Source of the DNA: a virus | Reading direction: 5' to 3' (one strand) | Length of the DNA stretch: 64,000 bases | Virus record (IMG/VR): IMGVR_UViG_3300044568_003873 | Span: 1-64,000 of that record | Shown: positions 36,401 to 45,911 of the stretch, piece after piece | Layout of the letters: every line of letters begins with the position of its first letter | Position numbering within the stretch: the stretch's first letter is position 1 | Program-made: the position numbers and the translations under genes | Notes under the pieces: generated by a model | What the model was told of the DNA's origin: nothing | Databases searched by the model: none | Seen by the model: only the letters and a program-made list of their open reading frames with translations

Positions 36401-39400
36401 AATCTGTATAACCACTAAAAACATTCTTTCCAATATAGAAATACATTAAATCATTTACTAATTTTGGATAAAATCCTACTTGAAACGTTGTTATATTAGT
36501 AGGGAATAAACCAAATATTTGGTTTTGGTTTACACTGGTCGGTTGTCCAACCATAGTATATGTAACCGTAGATGAACTATATGTTTTGGTGGTTGCACTA
36601 CCAATAGGATCGTATAAACCCGCAAAATCTATATCTTTCCAACATTCATCCAAGAAATCAACACCTGTTTCAATATAAGTTTTATACCTATTCCAAATAC
36701 TTCCATATTTTAATATCCAAGCAAAAGGGAGTTTGTGAACACCCGAAAATTTGGTCATTGTAGATGCTATATAATTCAAAAACTCATTTGTGTTGTCGGT
36801 TTTTGAAATGTATTTTTCTAATGTTGTTGCCAAAGGTAGGGAGTTCAAAAACAAGTATGCCGCCGCTTTGAAAGGATGACTGTCTAATTGTTTATAATTT
36901 TGTAAACCTTCAGTAAATGCATTTACAAAATAAGGTGTGTTGAGAATAGAGGTAGTTTGTGTGGCCGTTACATTATTTGTATAATCGGAATAGTACACCG
37001 ATCCTTCCAAAATTACTTTTTTTCTATTGTCTGTTCTTTGATCAAAAAAACTTTTTAAATTACTTGCAGTATTAATATTAGACAAGTCATCACCATTGGG
37101 TGTTGTTTGTGTTATTTGGTTTTCTTGCCAATTGAAGTAATTGAATGGTCTTATTTCGGTTTTTGATCCAACGTCAGTAAAATTAGTTATTACCTTTTTC
37201 TCTGAAAAAAAGTTAAGTACCTTTGTTGTGTCATAAAATTTATTTTCAGAAGCCCCTTGAAAACCCGCTAAATTATTAATTCTCCAATTTGGATTATCAA
37301 AGGGATATGTATTCAGAAGGTCTTTGATTGTCGAATCGCTACTCTTGATATAAGATGTGAGGGTGTTGGTTGTTTCTTGCTCCCCATTAATGGTTGCGGA
37401 ATTATTACCCAAGGACTCAATACTCAGAATCTCGGAACTATTTTTGACTTGTTCTTCTATATACGGAGTTGCAAAAATATCCCTAATATATTGATTCCAA
37501 TATAACCCAGTTCCATTATTGGACGAACTTCTCAAAACCTCTTTATAATTTTGATAATCGAGGGGTGTCTTTTTAAATAATTCAAGTAATGAAATGGAAT
37601 CATTTATTTGTTGTAATAAGTTGTATTTTTCAAAATCACCTAATACTTTATACAATTGTTGAGAACTCGATCCTCCTTTCATTAACCCAATATAGTATGA
37701 ACTTGCTAATGTTCTTTCAAATAATTCATATAATACCGACACATCAGTCAGATTGAGGTAGGGTATGTTTTTGAAAGGAAATTCAAGTGCGTTGGACGAA
37801 ACATATGGGGGGGTCTGTTCTGCATTTTGAATTGGGTTCTTTAACGTCTGTTCGTCGTATGGTATCATACCCGACATAAACTGTTCAACAAATTCAACTT
37901 CGGGCCATATCTCAAAATTATAAGCGTCTGTTTTTTGAAAAGCTGTTGAATCACCAGGATATTTTACAACTATTTTATTTTCAACATCTTTTACTTCCGT
38001 ATAGGACGGCCAAGGGTAAACAATCTGATCTTCCGTAGGGATCGGAATGGTACTATCAGTATTTATACCTCCTAAAATAGTACTTAATCTTTTAGGGTCT
38101 TTCCTTTTATCCCACGCTTTACTGTGAACTTCATCCATCAATCTCAAAAAAGCATCAACTTGAGCCATAATTACCGCCATCACATTCCGAATCGTCGGAT
38201 TAAATCCGAGTCCGAAATTTGGGTCTATTATTTTTTCTAATAATGAGTCGGTAAGTGCTTTTTCTATTTCTTCGCTTTTTTCTTTAAGTTGTTTTCTTAT
38301 TTGTGCAATTTTTTGTTCGAAACCAACATTAGGACCCTTTTTCACCAAACCGTAGTTATCAATAACTTGTAGATTTTTGGGGTCTATATATGTTGAATCC
38401 AATATTGTTGAAGTATATGTTTGAATAAATTGTTGAATCTGTGCGGTAGTTGCACTTTGAACTCCAAATTCAGTTTTGTACTTGGTTTCAAAATCTAAGT
38501 CGAATTGTTCTGTTACAATTATGTCATCAACTGATATATTAATATCGATTGAAGATGATTTACCTTTTATTTTTCCTGTAGAGTATTGACCTCTCTCCCC
38601 AAGGGTTGGGTTGTCAAGAAGTTTTTTCGAATATTCATCAATTAAATTTTGAAGTTCACTTTTGATTGATGATAGTGTCGTGTCACTTGAATTGATCGGA
38701 TAATATCTTGTCGATTGGTCTGTATTTGAGATGTAGTAATTGTTTTTTTGTGTCCACTTAGTAAACCAAGCCCCCGAAGAAGTACCAAAAATATTAGCAT
38801 AGAACTTCTGTAGATCATCTTCATATCTAGCAATATCACTCAATACTGAAAAATTTTCTTCTCCAAATGATGACAGTTGTTGATTGATTAATAAATCAAG
38901 TTTTATCCTCAACTGATCTAAATTCATCACAGGAAAGTCCTGTGGAATCAAACCTTTGGATTTGTAAACTGAGTAAACTTCTCTAAGTTTTTGATATCCT
39001 CTTGTCGTCTCTTGTGTTATTTGAGTTTTCAGGTTTTGAGCAACATCATCCGTAGTCTGATTATTTGTCGTCGTATCTGTATAAAAGGTTGAGGGGTACA
39101 TGTACGGAAGTGCGTACATATACGATAAATTAATATCAGAAAAAAGAGCGGGTGTTCTTCCCATTAATTTCAAAGATATTTGGTAGTTACCGTTGCTCGG
39201 GTTGAATCTAGCGTTGAAAGAAACCAAATTCAACTCATACTTGACAGCTTTACCATAATACCCTTTGACGGTTAGTTCAAATAGAGGATATGGTAGTTGA
39301 AAAAAAGCGGCGTATGGTGACTTTTCCCCTTTTTCAAATAAAGCTCTACCCTGTACATCTTCTAATTCAATATTAACTTCGGGAATAAAGATTTGATTGT

Positions 39401-39815
39401 TTCTGATTGATATACTTTTAATACCCAACAATTGTGTGTCGTAGTTGGTGTTGGTGAGGTTTTTTCTCTGTTCTTCAGAGGTTTGGTTCAATTTGTTTGT
39501 ATTTCCGATACTTCCATAATCACCAAGTAGTTCATTGGTCCAAGTGGTGTCCAAATATTGTTTGTCGGAAGGTTTTAGAAAGTTAATTTTAGCTAATTGA
39601 ATTTGTCGTATAGGTGTACTAAAGTTTTCTCCAACCGCAAGCTTTGTTCTTGGAATTACATTACAAGTTAAATTCGCATATGTTATAAGATTTTCGGGTT
39701 GAACCAAACGATCAACTGGTACACCATCGGCGTTAAAGACCTTATTGGGGTCTACCAATATTACGTTATTATAATCCTGATAATATAATTTTTCTTCCGA
39801 AATATTACCTGCCAT
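33459..39815 (-). CDS. giant baseplate/tail structural protein, 2118 aa
   Basis: Longest protein in the window. The N-terminal ~250 residues (PRTKLAVGENFSTPIRQIQL and YPLFELTVKGYYGKAVKYEL) are typical of tail or baseplate proteins that ring the tube. Near residues 1810-1860 there is FQLRNVPMFSGAYLILGVEH followed by F-x-T-K-F-T-G, a pattern seen in hub or tail-tip proteins of large myophages. No lysozyme, peptidase or LysM signature was seen. It overlaps the gp53-like gene by 11 nt and lies in the tail block after sheath, tube and gp26-like genes, so a hub or central baseplate role is the best inference. Size is far beyond any T4 hub protein. Confidence 0.75.
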   Translation of the reverse strand: MAGNISEEKLYYQDYNNVILVDPNKVFNADGVPVDRLVQPENLITYANLTCNVIPRTKLAVGENFSTPIRQIQLAKINFLKPSDKQYLDTTWTNELLGDYGSIGNTNKLNQTSEEQRKNLTNTNYDTQLLGIKSISIRNNQIFIPEVNIELEDVQGRALFEKGEKSPYAAFFQLPYPLFELTVKGYYGKAVKYELNLVSFNARFNPSNGNYQISLKLMGRTPALFSDINLSYMYALPYMYPSTFYTDTTTNNQTTDDVAQNLKTQITQETTRGYQKLREVYSVYKSKGLIPQDFPVMNLDQLRIKLDLLINQQLSSFGEENFSVLSDIARYEDDLQKFYANIFGTSSGAWFTKWTQKNNYYISNTDQSTRYYPINSSDTTLSSIKSELQNLIDEYSKKLLDNPTLGERGQYSTGKIKGKSSSIDINISVDDIIVTEQFDLDFETKYKTEFGVQSATTAQIQQFIQTYTSTILDSTYIDPKNLQVIDNYGLVKKGPNVGFEQKIAQIRKQLKEKSEEIEKALTDSLLEKIIDPNFGLGFNPTIRNVMAVIMAQVDAFLRLMDEVHSKAWDKRKDPKRLSTILGGINTDSTIPIPTEDQIVYPWPSYTEVKDVENKIVVKYPGDSTAFQKTDAYNFEIWPEVEFVEQFMSGMIPYDEQTLKNPIQNAEQTPPYVSSNALEFPFKNIPYLNLTDVSVLYELFERTLASSYYIGLMKGGSSSQQLYKVLGDFEKYNLLQQINDSISLLELFKKTPLDYQNYKEVLRSSSNNGTGLYWNQYIRDIFATPYIEEQVKNSSEILSIESLGNNSATINGEQETTNTLTSYIKSSDSTIKDLLNTYPFDNPNWRINNLAGFQGASENKFYDTTKVLNFFSEKKVITNFTDVGSKTEIRPFNYFNWQENQITQTTPNGDDLSNINTASNLKSFFDQRTDNRKKVILEGSVYYSDYTNNVTATQTTSILNTPYFVNAFTEGLQNYKQLDSHPFKAAAYLFLNSLPLATTLEKYISKTDNTNEFLNYIASTMTKFSGVHKLPFAWILKYGSIWNRYKTYIETGVDFLDECWKDIDFAGLYDPIGSATTKTYSSSTVTYTMVGQPTSVNQNQIFGLFPTNITTFQVGFYPKLVNDLMYFYIGKNVFSGYTDSEFQNAISQGLNIKNNVKSNFSQVGLNSTNQFSSLGYYSYFDLEGLVDFSGSGITDWVLFPSIGALRFNQTYLEYLKNGTVTEYLAEDNAYYNGSARMNWNSPNFGYFNTTTIKKPTPSEYMKFVFSGQEKIQESFTLAAKYSSIEEIFGVFDKNTLDLFEQMFLKFCEHPINYDNAQLGSGNFNNILTQSLLSETENFKFKNFAGLLREFFKVNPSGVSSDPTQLSYQLASFQEKRILNFVRTFMDLDVVLKLGNCGNYDRKLFDSLSGNQLLIPTQPYTFSKYVSNTLPTTNGSVTLLQSKALNPDAWNALEEYVGFSTISGLTYTDGGSYITDFFPTMDIEFTSENVQILNKVIKIFANEKIQNPQLTKTQFQTTLTNYINTLNQNHSNVLNYTLDQVKNQIPTIIQKPVDFTSRIDGDTVKNDLWRLFKTLDEKWVAGANFKEKTLFEEFLFFDRRNRDIGQKFIIDIYSIRTYLTEKRDKTSLLNFISAIFKENRFNFFALPSYVNFYGLQEPGLNSGPTIGSDDIGSLAFGTFLEVDYQNSKPKYLCQFIGRLSEHLKIGENYYFGSDGLDLENSPDTLIDTNQDQNADLGLSNKVVAFAVDFGIQNQNIFTSLSLDQAQHKVTAESIDILMGLSNQYNSNTAMPQPQGLYDLYKSRSYKCEVGSMGSMLIQPTMYFQLRNVPMFSGAYLILGVEHDIQVGGEFTTKFTGTKVSKYEDETPEQLVAVVNRNYINKIKDRIKKYKTEENFILSTRVDDQAATSSPTGPAAAIDTCSRKINEVFAQVPTKDASSQPIETKISDEELFNIISGVTSDKKVGINAFIFPHLLYNYDNSPNYVQNNLYSFILESANNIKLLGSTGLYSEDSYINGCLCYQLKDNSVVPLATFESPEKCVQAFISVNQVWISALMKNPTVSGTTYNIEPRSNMSEDEKNQLFNSLKNCWIKYKETIGGSVLETDDKKIRDNMNLYLLRIT

Positions 39816-40122
39816 AATACAAGAAATGTGTCTCTAAAGCTGATTTATAATCTTGTAATGATTGTAACAGAGGAAATGGAACAATAATAACTGCGTTGTC
39901 AGGAATTGACCATTCCGTTCCACCATATTGGGGATTGGCTTGCAAAATCAACCATCCAAAATAAGGTGTGTTATAAAATTGTTGACTTATTTTATCCAAT
40001 CTTGATTGTCCCACCTTGTAAATATACTTTTTATCTGTGGATTTTGAAGGCAATTCAACGAAGGGTACAACAGATTGTTGTCCGTTCAATATAAATTTGG
40101 TGTATCTATTGTAATATTCCAT
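39805..40122 (-). CDS. gp53: baseplate wedge protein, gp53-like (LysM-like fold)
   Basis: 105-aa protein with YIYKVGQSRLDKISQQFYNT followed by P-Y-F-G-W-L-I-L-Q-A-N-P, a LysM-like segment characteristic of gp53 and related baseplate proteins. The C-terminal part I-P-D-N-A-V-I-I-V-P-F-P also fits LysM-type closure. T4 gp53 is longer (about 196 aa), so this is a minimal version. It shares one base with the stop of the 1582-aa gene and overlaps the next gene by 11 nt. Confidence 0.78.
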   Translation of the reverse strand: MEYYNRYTKFILNGQQSVVPFVELPSKSTDKKYIYKVGQSRLDKISQQFYNTPYFGWLILQANPQYGGTEWSIPDNAVIIVPFPLLQSLQDYKSALETHFLYYGR

Positions 40123-43100
40123 TATACAAAGTTTTCTTTTCCGTTAAACGAGTCATTTGGTCCTGTATTTACCCCGTCGTATAAATTCTTTAATTCATCA
40201 ATTTGTGTGGTGTTTGGACTAATATTTTGAACTATACCAAATGCGAATCCTGTTGAGTTTTGGAATGGCTCGAAAACTTCGAATTCACTATTAATCTCTG
40301 TGGTGATTTTATTAAATTGTGTTTCGGTTTCTTTCTTATCTTTTTCATATCCGTGATCAGTGTACATTTTTTTAATAATTTTCTTCAAGTATTCTCTTGT
40401 TTTTGACTTTTCATCGTCATCTACATTTTTCAACAAAAAATCTATAAATCCAGGTTGTGATACTGTGGCTTGTGATATAGAACTAACCGTTTGTTGAGTA
40501 ACAATACCTGGACCACTGACCGGCGTGCCAATCGTATCTAACAATGTGTCAATTTCCGCTTCTCTGTTCACGTCCAATCTATTTACTTCACTAACTATTT
40601 CTTTATAAAGTGTTAAATATTCATAATAGTACTGACCGTCATTGGATATGTATTGTGTAGGATCAAAGACGTAGTATTCATCGAGGATGTTTATAATATA
40701 ATCGATGTATTCAATTAATGTGAAAATTTCGAGGAAGGGAGATGAGCTGTCGGTGGTTGGTAATGCCACGTCAGCAATCGTAGAGTTACCTTTATTGTCA
40801 AAAAATCCATCAGATTTTTGAGTTGTTACGTAGTTGATTTTATTTATGTTTGTTATTAGGTTGACCTGATTAGTGTTAATTTCACTAATTTTTAACATAA
40901 CATCAGAACTTACTGTGTTTTTTTTCTGCGTAATATATTCAATTAAATTCTTCCTTACAGTCCTTATTGTTTTGTTTTTAAGTGGTTCCTGAGCAATACC
41001 ACTCATGAGATAACCTTCGTCATTTTCAAAATAACCCTGAGCGGTTGTAAATATTTCATCAACTTTACCCTGTATATTCTGAGGACTTCCATAAATTGTT
41101 GTTGATCCGGTATAAAAATTACCGTTTTGATAGTTTCTTTTTAAATTATTTATTTCATACATAAATCCCCACCCTTTGTCAGACGAAATTGATTTGAGGT
41201 TATTTGTTAGTGCAAAAGCATAGCTCTTTACCCCATTTTTAGTTTCGTTCATAATTTTTTCATAACTCAAAGTACCCGTAAATCCAGTTCCATTTACTTC
41301 GGTTGCAACAACTGTACCAATATAGGTTCCACCATTATTCTGTTGTGATAAGTCTCCCTGAGTTTTTACTCTTTGATTATCTTGAATTTGTTTATACAAG
41401 TTATTATCAATTACACTCGTATCCTCACTTGCTTCAGCTCTCTCATCATACATCTCTGTATTCGCATAGTAGTTGAACGACAAGGCGTTTTGAAGTCGAT
41501 TAATCGGTTCTTTGAGTCCTGATCCTCCTATAAAGTCAAAAGCAATTTGAACTGCGGCAATCATGGGTTGAATACCTATTCCTTCAGGATTAATATCTAA
41601 TCCTTCATAGGATAAACTTATTGAGTTGATTGCAATTTTCGTATTATAAAAATCACCGACTCTCAAAACGCATATCGGAGGAGCACCAAACGATGTGTTT
41701 TCCGAATCATTTATCACCTCCTGACCCCTATCATTAATTATAGGTATTGTAGATCCCGGTCTTGTACATTGATTCAAGAAGGTCAATCTCGAATTTAATC
41801 CTTCTGGTGTTATTGCGTGAAAGGCTGGATGAAAATATTTAAGTTTTTCTTTCAAAGAATCATAAATAACAGGTGAATCCTCTTTCAACATTTCAAAATA
41901 TGAACATTCTGTAAGTAAATTTCTCAAAACTTTTTTCGATAAACCTGGTAAAGCACTAATTTCCCTTCTTATGGTTTCACTTGTGGTCGTAACCGTCTTT
42001 TGACCCAAGGGTGGGGTAATCCCATTTATTAAGTCTTTCGGATCCGTATTTATGTCATTTTGTGGTGATGCAGTTTCTTCTATTGCGTCATCCGGTGCCG
42101 GAACTGGGTCCGGCGGTTGTGCATCAAGTAATACTCGTACATTACGGTTTTGAATTGCAAGTAACGAACACACAGTTTGATTCAAAGGACCGTCTTCCGC
42201 GGAGGTTGCATTTGTTTCACCTTGAGGGTCTTCTTTAATAATCAAAAGATCATTCAATCCAAATTTTCCCAAAGTACCCCCCTTGTAATCTAGTATATAT
42301 TTTTTTATTGAATCGATTCTTCTTTGTGATAATGATAGATTGTACTCATCTGAAGCAATACTTGACGTATTTCCTACTAAATTGAGTGTAACTTTATATT
42401 TTTGATTACACAATTCTTCTATTTCATCACACAATCCATTCAAATCGTTGATATTTTCATTAATAACAATTTGGAAAAAATTACCCACGGATTCTTTTTG
42501 GTCACTTGCCGCACAACCCACATAGGTGTTTTTCATGTTTTTATATTGATCCCAGTATACTTGAAATGACTGAACGGTTTGGTTTGGTAGGGGATATTTA
42601 TTTCTGAAATAACAAAGGATTTCGGTATTGACGGGGGGTAATACTATGGGATTTACTGTCACCGCAACATCATCTGTTTTAGATGGTCCTTGCGGTTCTG
42701 TGTTTGTTTCAGTAATGGGTTGTTCGGTTGAAAGCTGAGTGATCACTCCCTCAACTGTTGTCGTATTTGTCGTTACGTTAAGTATTTCTTGTATTTGTTG
42801 TAACTCAGTTAAAGGAATAGTATTATATAAAGCAGCCAATTCGTATAGATCATATTCTTTACACCCAGAAAAAAAGGATTCCAAAATCGAGTTTGTTTCT
42901 TCCGTGGTTTGACCTTTCATAACTTTGTCAACAATAAGGTTCAAAACTGAAGGATGATCCACGATAATTTTGAACGCCAAGGTCCCCCCTCTTGTTGCGT
43001 TTCCGTAAGTATAAACAGGTTCAGGTCTTCCTATAAATTCAGTTTTGTTCCATTGACTCGACAAAGTCTCGGCAAAAGTGAGTTCGTAGGGTGGAAACCA

Positions 43101-44870
43101 CATTATTCTTCCACCGTTAGGTCCCCTCTCACATAAAGGTAAATCCTGAACAGTATATCCTTGTTTGTTCGATGGTTTCCAAGCCAAGTTTTCAAGGGAA
43201 AACATGTATTTTTTTACCCCTTCGTTTGTTAAATTGGTCGAATCTTCACCTTTGGTTGGTGTAATATTAAGATTATATGGCGAATCTAAGTTGGAGTAGG
43301 TAAACCCGCGGATGTTACGTGTTTTTTTCTGTAATCTACTCATCGTTGTGAATGGTTGATCTTTGGTGAATATCCTACAATATTCAGCCCCTTTTTCAAT
43401 ACCATTTTCATTGACATATTTGATTACTTTAGAACCTTTAGTTATCTCTTTGTAGCCATCATTGAATATTTTGGATACTTGGTTTATTGCATTACCAACA
43501 CTTTCAAAGGCTTTTCCACCACCTGGGTTTGATAAAACTAATTGTTGTGTTTTATCTAATATTGAATCTTTTGTAAATGCAAATCCGTCAGAAACCGTCC
43601 CTCCGAATGTCGAAGACGCATTTCCACCAAAGGTTGTGCCATTAGGGCCTACAAAAGCACCAATAGGTGTTGTTTCCGCACCCGCCCATGAAAAACCTCC
43701 TTGAATATCTCCTTGATTATAGAATGATCTACCGGCAAATCCGAATCTGAAAGTACCGTCTAACCCTTCCCCTTCATATGTTTTTCCCAAAATGGTATAA
43801 CCATAAACAGGAACACCATCCATACCCGATGGTTGTTCATTTGGTGGTGCGACTAAATTAGGGATCGGTGTTTGTTGTGTTCCAAGATAGTATTGTCCCG
43901 CGGGTGGTTGTGTTCCACCCAGTGCTCTACCTAATTCGGCTATTGATTGTATCCCCTGTCCAAGTAAGGTCTGAGCAGCTTGTACTTGAGAACTTCTGTA
44001 TTCGGGTCTATACTTGTTAAATTCAAGATTATTGAATAAAACAGATTTTTGACCTCCACCTGTGTTTTGTAAAAAGTTATATGAAGGGTCTAATTCGGGT
44101 CTACCAATTCCTATAACAGATGAAATCGCTTGTCTTAAGTCGTTTACAATTCTCCCACCTACAGTTGTTTGTTCGTTTGCCGTGACTGGTGCCGAATCGT
44201 CAAAGTAATCTCCGGGAATCCAAGAATATGGACTATACACACCTGTGATCCTTGAAACTAAATCTAATCCTTTACCCACCAAATTGTCAGGTTGTGAAAT
44301 CTGCCAATTTCTTTCTATCAAAGTTCGGTTCCCCGTTAATAACGCAGTTGCTTCGTAAGGATCCGATAATGCGTCCAATAAATTGATTCGTCCAAAAGTT
44401 TCTTCTCTAATTTCTTGACCAATTCTATATTGAAACTGTTGTTTCAACAAATCAGCAGAGATCTGCGCAAGTTTTGAGTCGTTACTTAATGACGCTTCCG
44501 AACCAACAGGGTTGATTTGGAATACAATGTTTTGTAGTGGGTAAAACGAAGCTACAAATGTGTAGTAGGTGTCTCTATTTGTAACTATATTTTGAATGTC
44601 TTGTATGGAGATCGGAACCCCAAATCCATCTTGGGGCCCAAAAAAATTCAAAAGGTATTGTTTTTCTAAATATTCAGGATATATCTCTATCAATTCGGCT
44701 GAATCTTGGACCGCCATGTTCCTAAGTTTTATTGGAAATATACCATTTTCCCCTGAAACTTGGGTAGAGAAACTACCTTCTACGGTGTAGGGTGGAAGAT
44801 TTCTGATAATATTATTTGTTCTGAAAAATTCAGAAATACTATTATCAAAACTTAATGGACTATATGGCAT
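40122..44870 (-). CDS. giant baseplate protein with tube-junction-like and OmpA-like segments, 1582 aa
   Basis: Residues ~585-645 contain GGRIMWFPPYELTFAETLSS, then F-I-G-R-P-E-P-V-Y-T-Y-G-N-x-x-R-G-G-T-L-x-F-K-I-I-V-D, similar to baseplate proteins at the tube junction (gp48/gp54-type). Residues ~815-905 resemble an OmpA-like peptidoglycan-binding domain: KVTLNLVGNTSSIASDEYNL followed by S-x-x-R-x-x-S-I-x-x-Y-I and, later, N-R-x-V-R-V. A Gly/Phe/Thr-rich region lies at ~360-420. If the OmpA-like call is right, the baseplate can dock on the cell wall. Late-type motif 13 nt upstream; first gene of the run to 33459. Confidence 0.75.
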   Translation of the reverse strand: MPYSPLSFDNSISEFFRTNNIIRNLPPYTVEGSFSTQVSGENGIFPIKLRNMAVQDSAELIEIYPEYLEKQYLLNFFGPQDGFGVPISIQDIQNIVTNRDTYYTFVASFYPLQNIVFQINPVGSEASLSNDSKLAQISADLLKQQFQYRIGQEIREETFGRINLLDALSDPYEATALLTGNRTLIERNWQISQPDNLVGKGLDLVSRITGVYSPYSWIPGDYFDDSAPVTANEQTTVGGRIVNDLRQAISSVIGIGRPELDPSYNFLQNTGGGQKSVLFNNLEFNKYRPEYRSSQVQAAQTLLGQGIQSIAELGRALGGTQPPAGQYYLGTQQTPIPNLVAPPNEQPSGMDGVPVYGYTILGKTYEGEGLDGTFRFGFAGRSFYNQGDIQGGFSWAGAETTPIGAFVGPNGTTFGGNASSTFGGTVSDGFAFTKDSILDKTQQLVLSNPGGGKAFESVGNAINQVSKIFNDGYKEITKGSKVIKYVNENGIEKGAEYCRIFTKDQPFTTMSRLQKKTRNIRGFTYSNLDSPYNLNITPTKGEDSTNLTNEGVKKYMFSLENLAWKPSNKQGYTVQDLPLCERGPNGGRIMWFPPYELTFAETLSSQWNKTEFIGRPEPVYTYGNATRGGTLAFKIIVDHPSVLNLIVDKVMKGQTTEETNSILESFFSGCKEYDLYELAALYNTIPLTELQQIQEILNVTTNTTTVEGVITQLSTEQPITETNTEPQGPSKTDDVAVTVNPIVLPPVNTEILCYFRNKYPLPNQTVQSFQVYWDQYKNMKNTYVGCAASDQKESVGNFFQIVINENINDLNGLCDEIEELCNQKYKVTLNLVGNTSSIASDEYNLSLSQRRIDSIKKYILDYKGGTLGKFGLNDLLIIKEDPQGETNATSAEDGPLNQTVCSLLAIQNRNVRVLLDAQPPDPVPAPDDAIEETASPQNDINTDPKDLINGITPPLGQKTVTTTSETIRREISALPGLSKKVLRNLLTECSYFEMLKEDSPVIYDSLKEKLKYFHPAFHAITPEGLNSRLTFLNQCTRPGSTIPIINDRGQEVINDSENTSFGAPPICVLRVGDFYNTKIAINSISLSYEGLDINPEGIGIQPMIAAVQIAFDFIGGSGLKEPINRLQNALSFNYYANTEMYDERAEASEDTSVIDNNLYKQIQDNQRVKTQGDLSQQNNGGTYIGTVVATEVNGTGFTGTLSYEKIMNETKNGVKSYAFALTNNLKSISSDKGWGFMYEINNLKRNYQNGNFYTGSTTIYGSPQNIQGKVDEIFTTAQGYFENDEGYLMSGIAQEPLKNKTIRTVRKNLIEYITQKKNTVSSDVMLKISEINTNQVNLITNINKINYVTTQKSDGFFDNKGNSTIADVALPTTDSSSPFLEIFTLIEYIDYIINILDEYYVFDPTQYISNDGQYYYEYLTLYKEIVSEVNRLDVNREAEIDTLLDTIGTPVSGPGIVTQQTVSSISQATVSQPGFIDFLLKNVDDDEKSKTREYLKKIIKKMYTDHGYEKDKKETETQFNKITTEINSEFEVFEPFQNSTGFAFGIVQNISPNTTQIDELKNLYDGVNTGPNDSFNGKENFV

Positions 44871-44883
44871 CTATTTTTATTTT

Positions 44884-44890
44884 ATAAATA
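44884..44890 (-). promoter_or_regulatory. late-type TATTTAT motif
   Basis: Coding-strand CTATTTATAAAATAAAAA, 13 nt before the ATG at 44870. Confidence 0.5.
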
Positions 44891-44910
44891 GATGAATTTG
44901 AAATTTCTGA

Positions 44911-45108
44911 TCATCCTTTCCTTTTTTCATTTATTCTTTGAAATTCATCGGAAAGTTCTTTTATCATGAATTTTCTTTCGTAAACCGGCATCATTTGTAA
45001 GTCTTGGTAAGTCATAGACGTATTTCTCACCAAGTAATAGAACTCTTTGAGTTGTATTTGCTTGTAATCAGAAGAAAGGGCGAAAAAATTCAGCCCCAAA
45101 GGATACAT
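44911..45108 (-). CDS. small protein overlapping the gp26-like gene, 65 aa (possible frameshift extension)
   Basis: The frame starts at an ATG inside the gp26-like gene and overlaps its last 41 nt in the +1 (equivalently -2) frame. The downstream part (TYQDLQMMPVYERKFMIKEL) has the helical, charged look of tail-assembly chaperone tails. Two readings are possible: an independent small protein, for which AGAGGT lies about 7 nt before the ATG, or a frameshifted extension of the upstream protein, for which the overlap contains the slippery run GAATTTTTTCGCCC. Frame conservation beyond the overlap supports real coding. Confidence 0.6.
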   Translation of the reverse strand: MYPLGLNFFALSSDYKQIQLKEFYYLVRNTSMTYQDLQMMPVYERKFMIKELSDEFQRINEKRKG

Positions 45109-45823
45109 TGACCTGTACCTCTTCTCCTGACGGGGCTATAATTCTTTGTTTTAGGTCAAGTCTAGGTTCCAATCCTTCTAGTTCAGTTCTCAAAAATTTC
45201 GAATCGGCTATTGGAAGTATATTTATAAATCTTGATATATCACTTCTGTCTTCATTTCCGTCTATAGAGACAATATTCATCTCCAAACGTTTTGTGATTA
45301 TTGGAACCACCATTCCCGAAGGATATGAGTCTCTTAGTTTTCTCAAAGCAAATTGATCTCCAAGAGTTAGTAATTTTACTTTGACTTCATTTCCTGATTT
45401 TGGGAGTTTGATTGTAAAATGTCCACTTTGATCAGGTTCTTTTTCTAACTTTTTGAAGTTTAGTTCATCCAAATTTATGTCGGTCTCAAACATTTCATTT
45501 GTTTTCGGGTCCGTTGTTTTAATTTTGTATTGTGATCCAAACGCAGTGTTTCTCAAAAAAACTAAAATTGCCTCAGCGTCTCCTTCCAAAAGTTGTTCTG
45601 GTTGAATGTCAGGTTCATATATTTTACTCCTCAGTAGAGTTATGATCATGTTGTTGACATCCTTGAGGTTTTGACTCATTAATAGGTTTTCATCTGCTGC
45701 CGTAAGGTAACCGACCTTTAGTGATTTTTTCCCTGAATCATAAAATTTACCTTGTGAAGGTAATGGAACCACATCGTGTGGTAAGTTGAAATTTTCTTGT
45801 CCGTAAATTTTTGAAGTGTCCAT
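45068..45823 (-). CDS. gp26: T4 gp26-like baseplate assembly protein
   Basis: 251-aa protein with the signature of the T4 base-plate protein family: PLPSQGKFYDSGKKSLKVGY followed by L-T-A-A-D-E-N-L-L. Later it has TLGDQFALRKLRDSYPSGMV and a C-terminal PSGEEVQVNVSFGAEFFRPF. In T4, gp26 acts in hub assembly; related proteins in other phages behave as assembly factors rather than virion parts. It is slightly longer than T4 gp26 (208 aa). It follows the tube gene beyond a strong terminator, so it is probably expressed at a lower level. Confidence 0.85.
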   Translation of the reverse strand: MDTSKIYGQENFNLPHDVVPLPSQGKFYDSGKKSLKVGYLTAADENLLMSQNLKDVNNMIITLLRSKIYEPDIQPEQLLEGDAEAILVFLRNTAFGSQYKIKTTDPKTNEMFETDINLDELNFKKLEKEPDQSGHFTIKLPKSGNEVKVKLLTLGDQFALRKLRDSYPSGMVVPIITKRLEMNIVSIDGNEDRSDISRFINILPIADSKFLRTELEGLEPRLDLKQRIIAPSGEEVQVNVSFGAEFFRPFF

Positions 45824-45831
45824 AATAAAAA

Positions 45832-45854
45832 ACCTCGGAGATTGGCTCCGAGGT
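45832..45854 (-). terminator. terminator after the tail tube gene
   Basis: Perfect 9-bp inverted repeat ACCTCGGAG - 5 nt - CTCCGAGGT, followed on the minus strand by T6. It limits transcription from the abundant tube gene into gp26. Confidence 0.9.
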
Positions 45855-45911
45855 TAAAATAAACTGAAATATAATAAAGTCAATATCTCTTACAAATATA
45901 TAATTATAAAC

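Noticed and set aside
45855-45911. TTG-N19-TATATTTG promoter candidate on the minus strand after the tube gene
   Set aside because: It lies upstream of the strong terminator at 45832-45854, so a transcript from it would stop before gp26; likely a chance AT-rich match.
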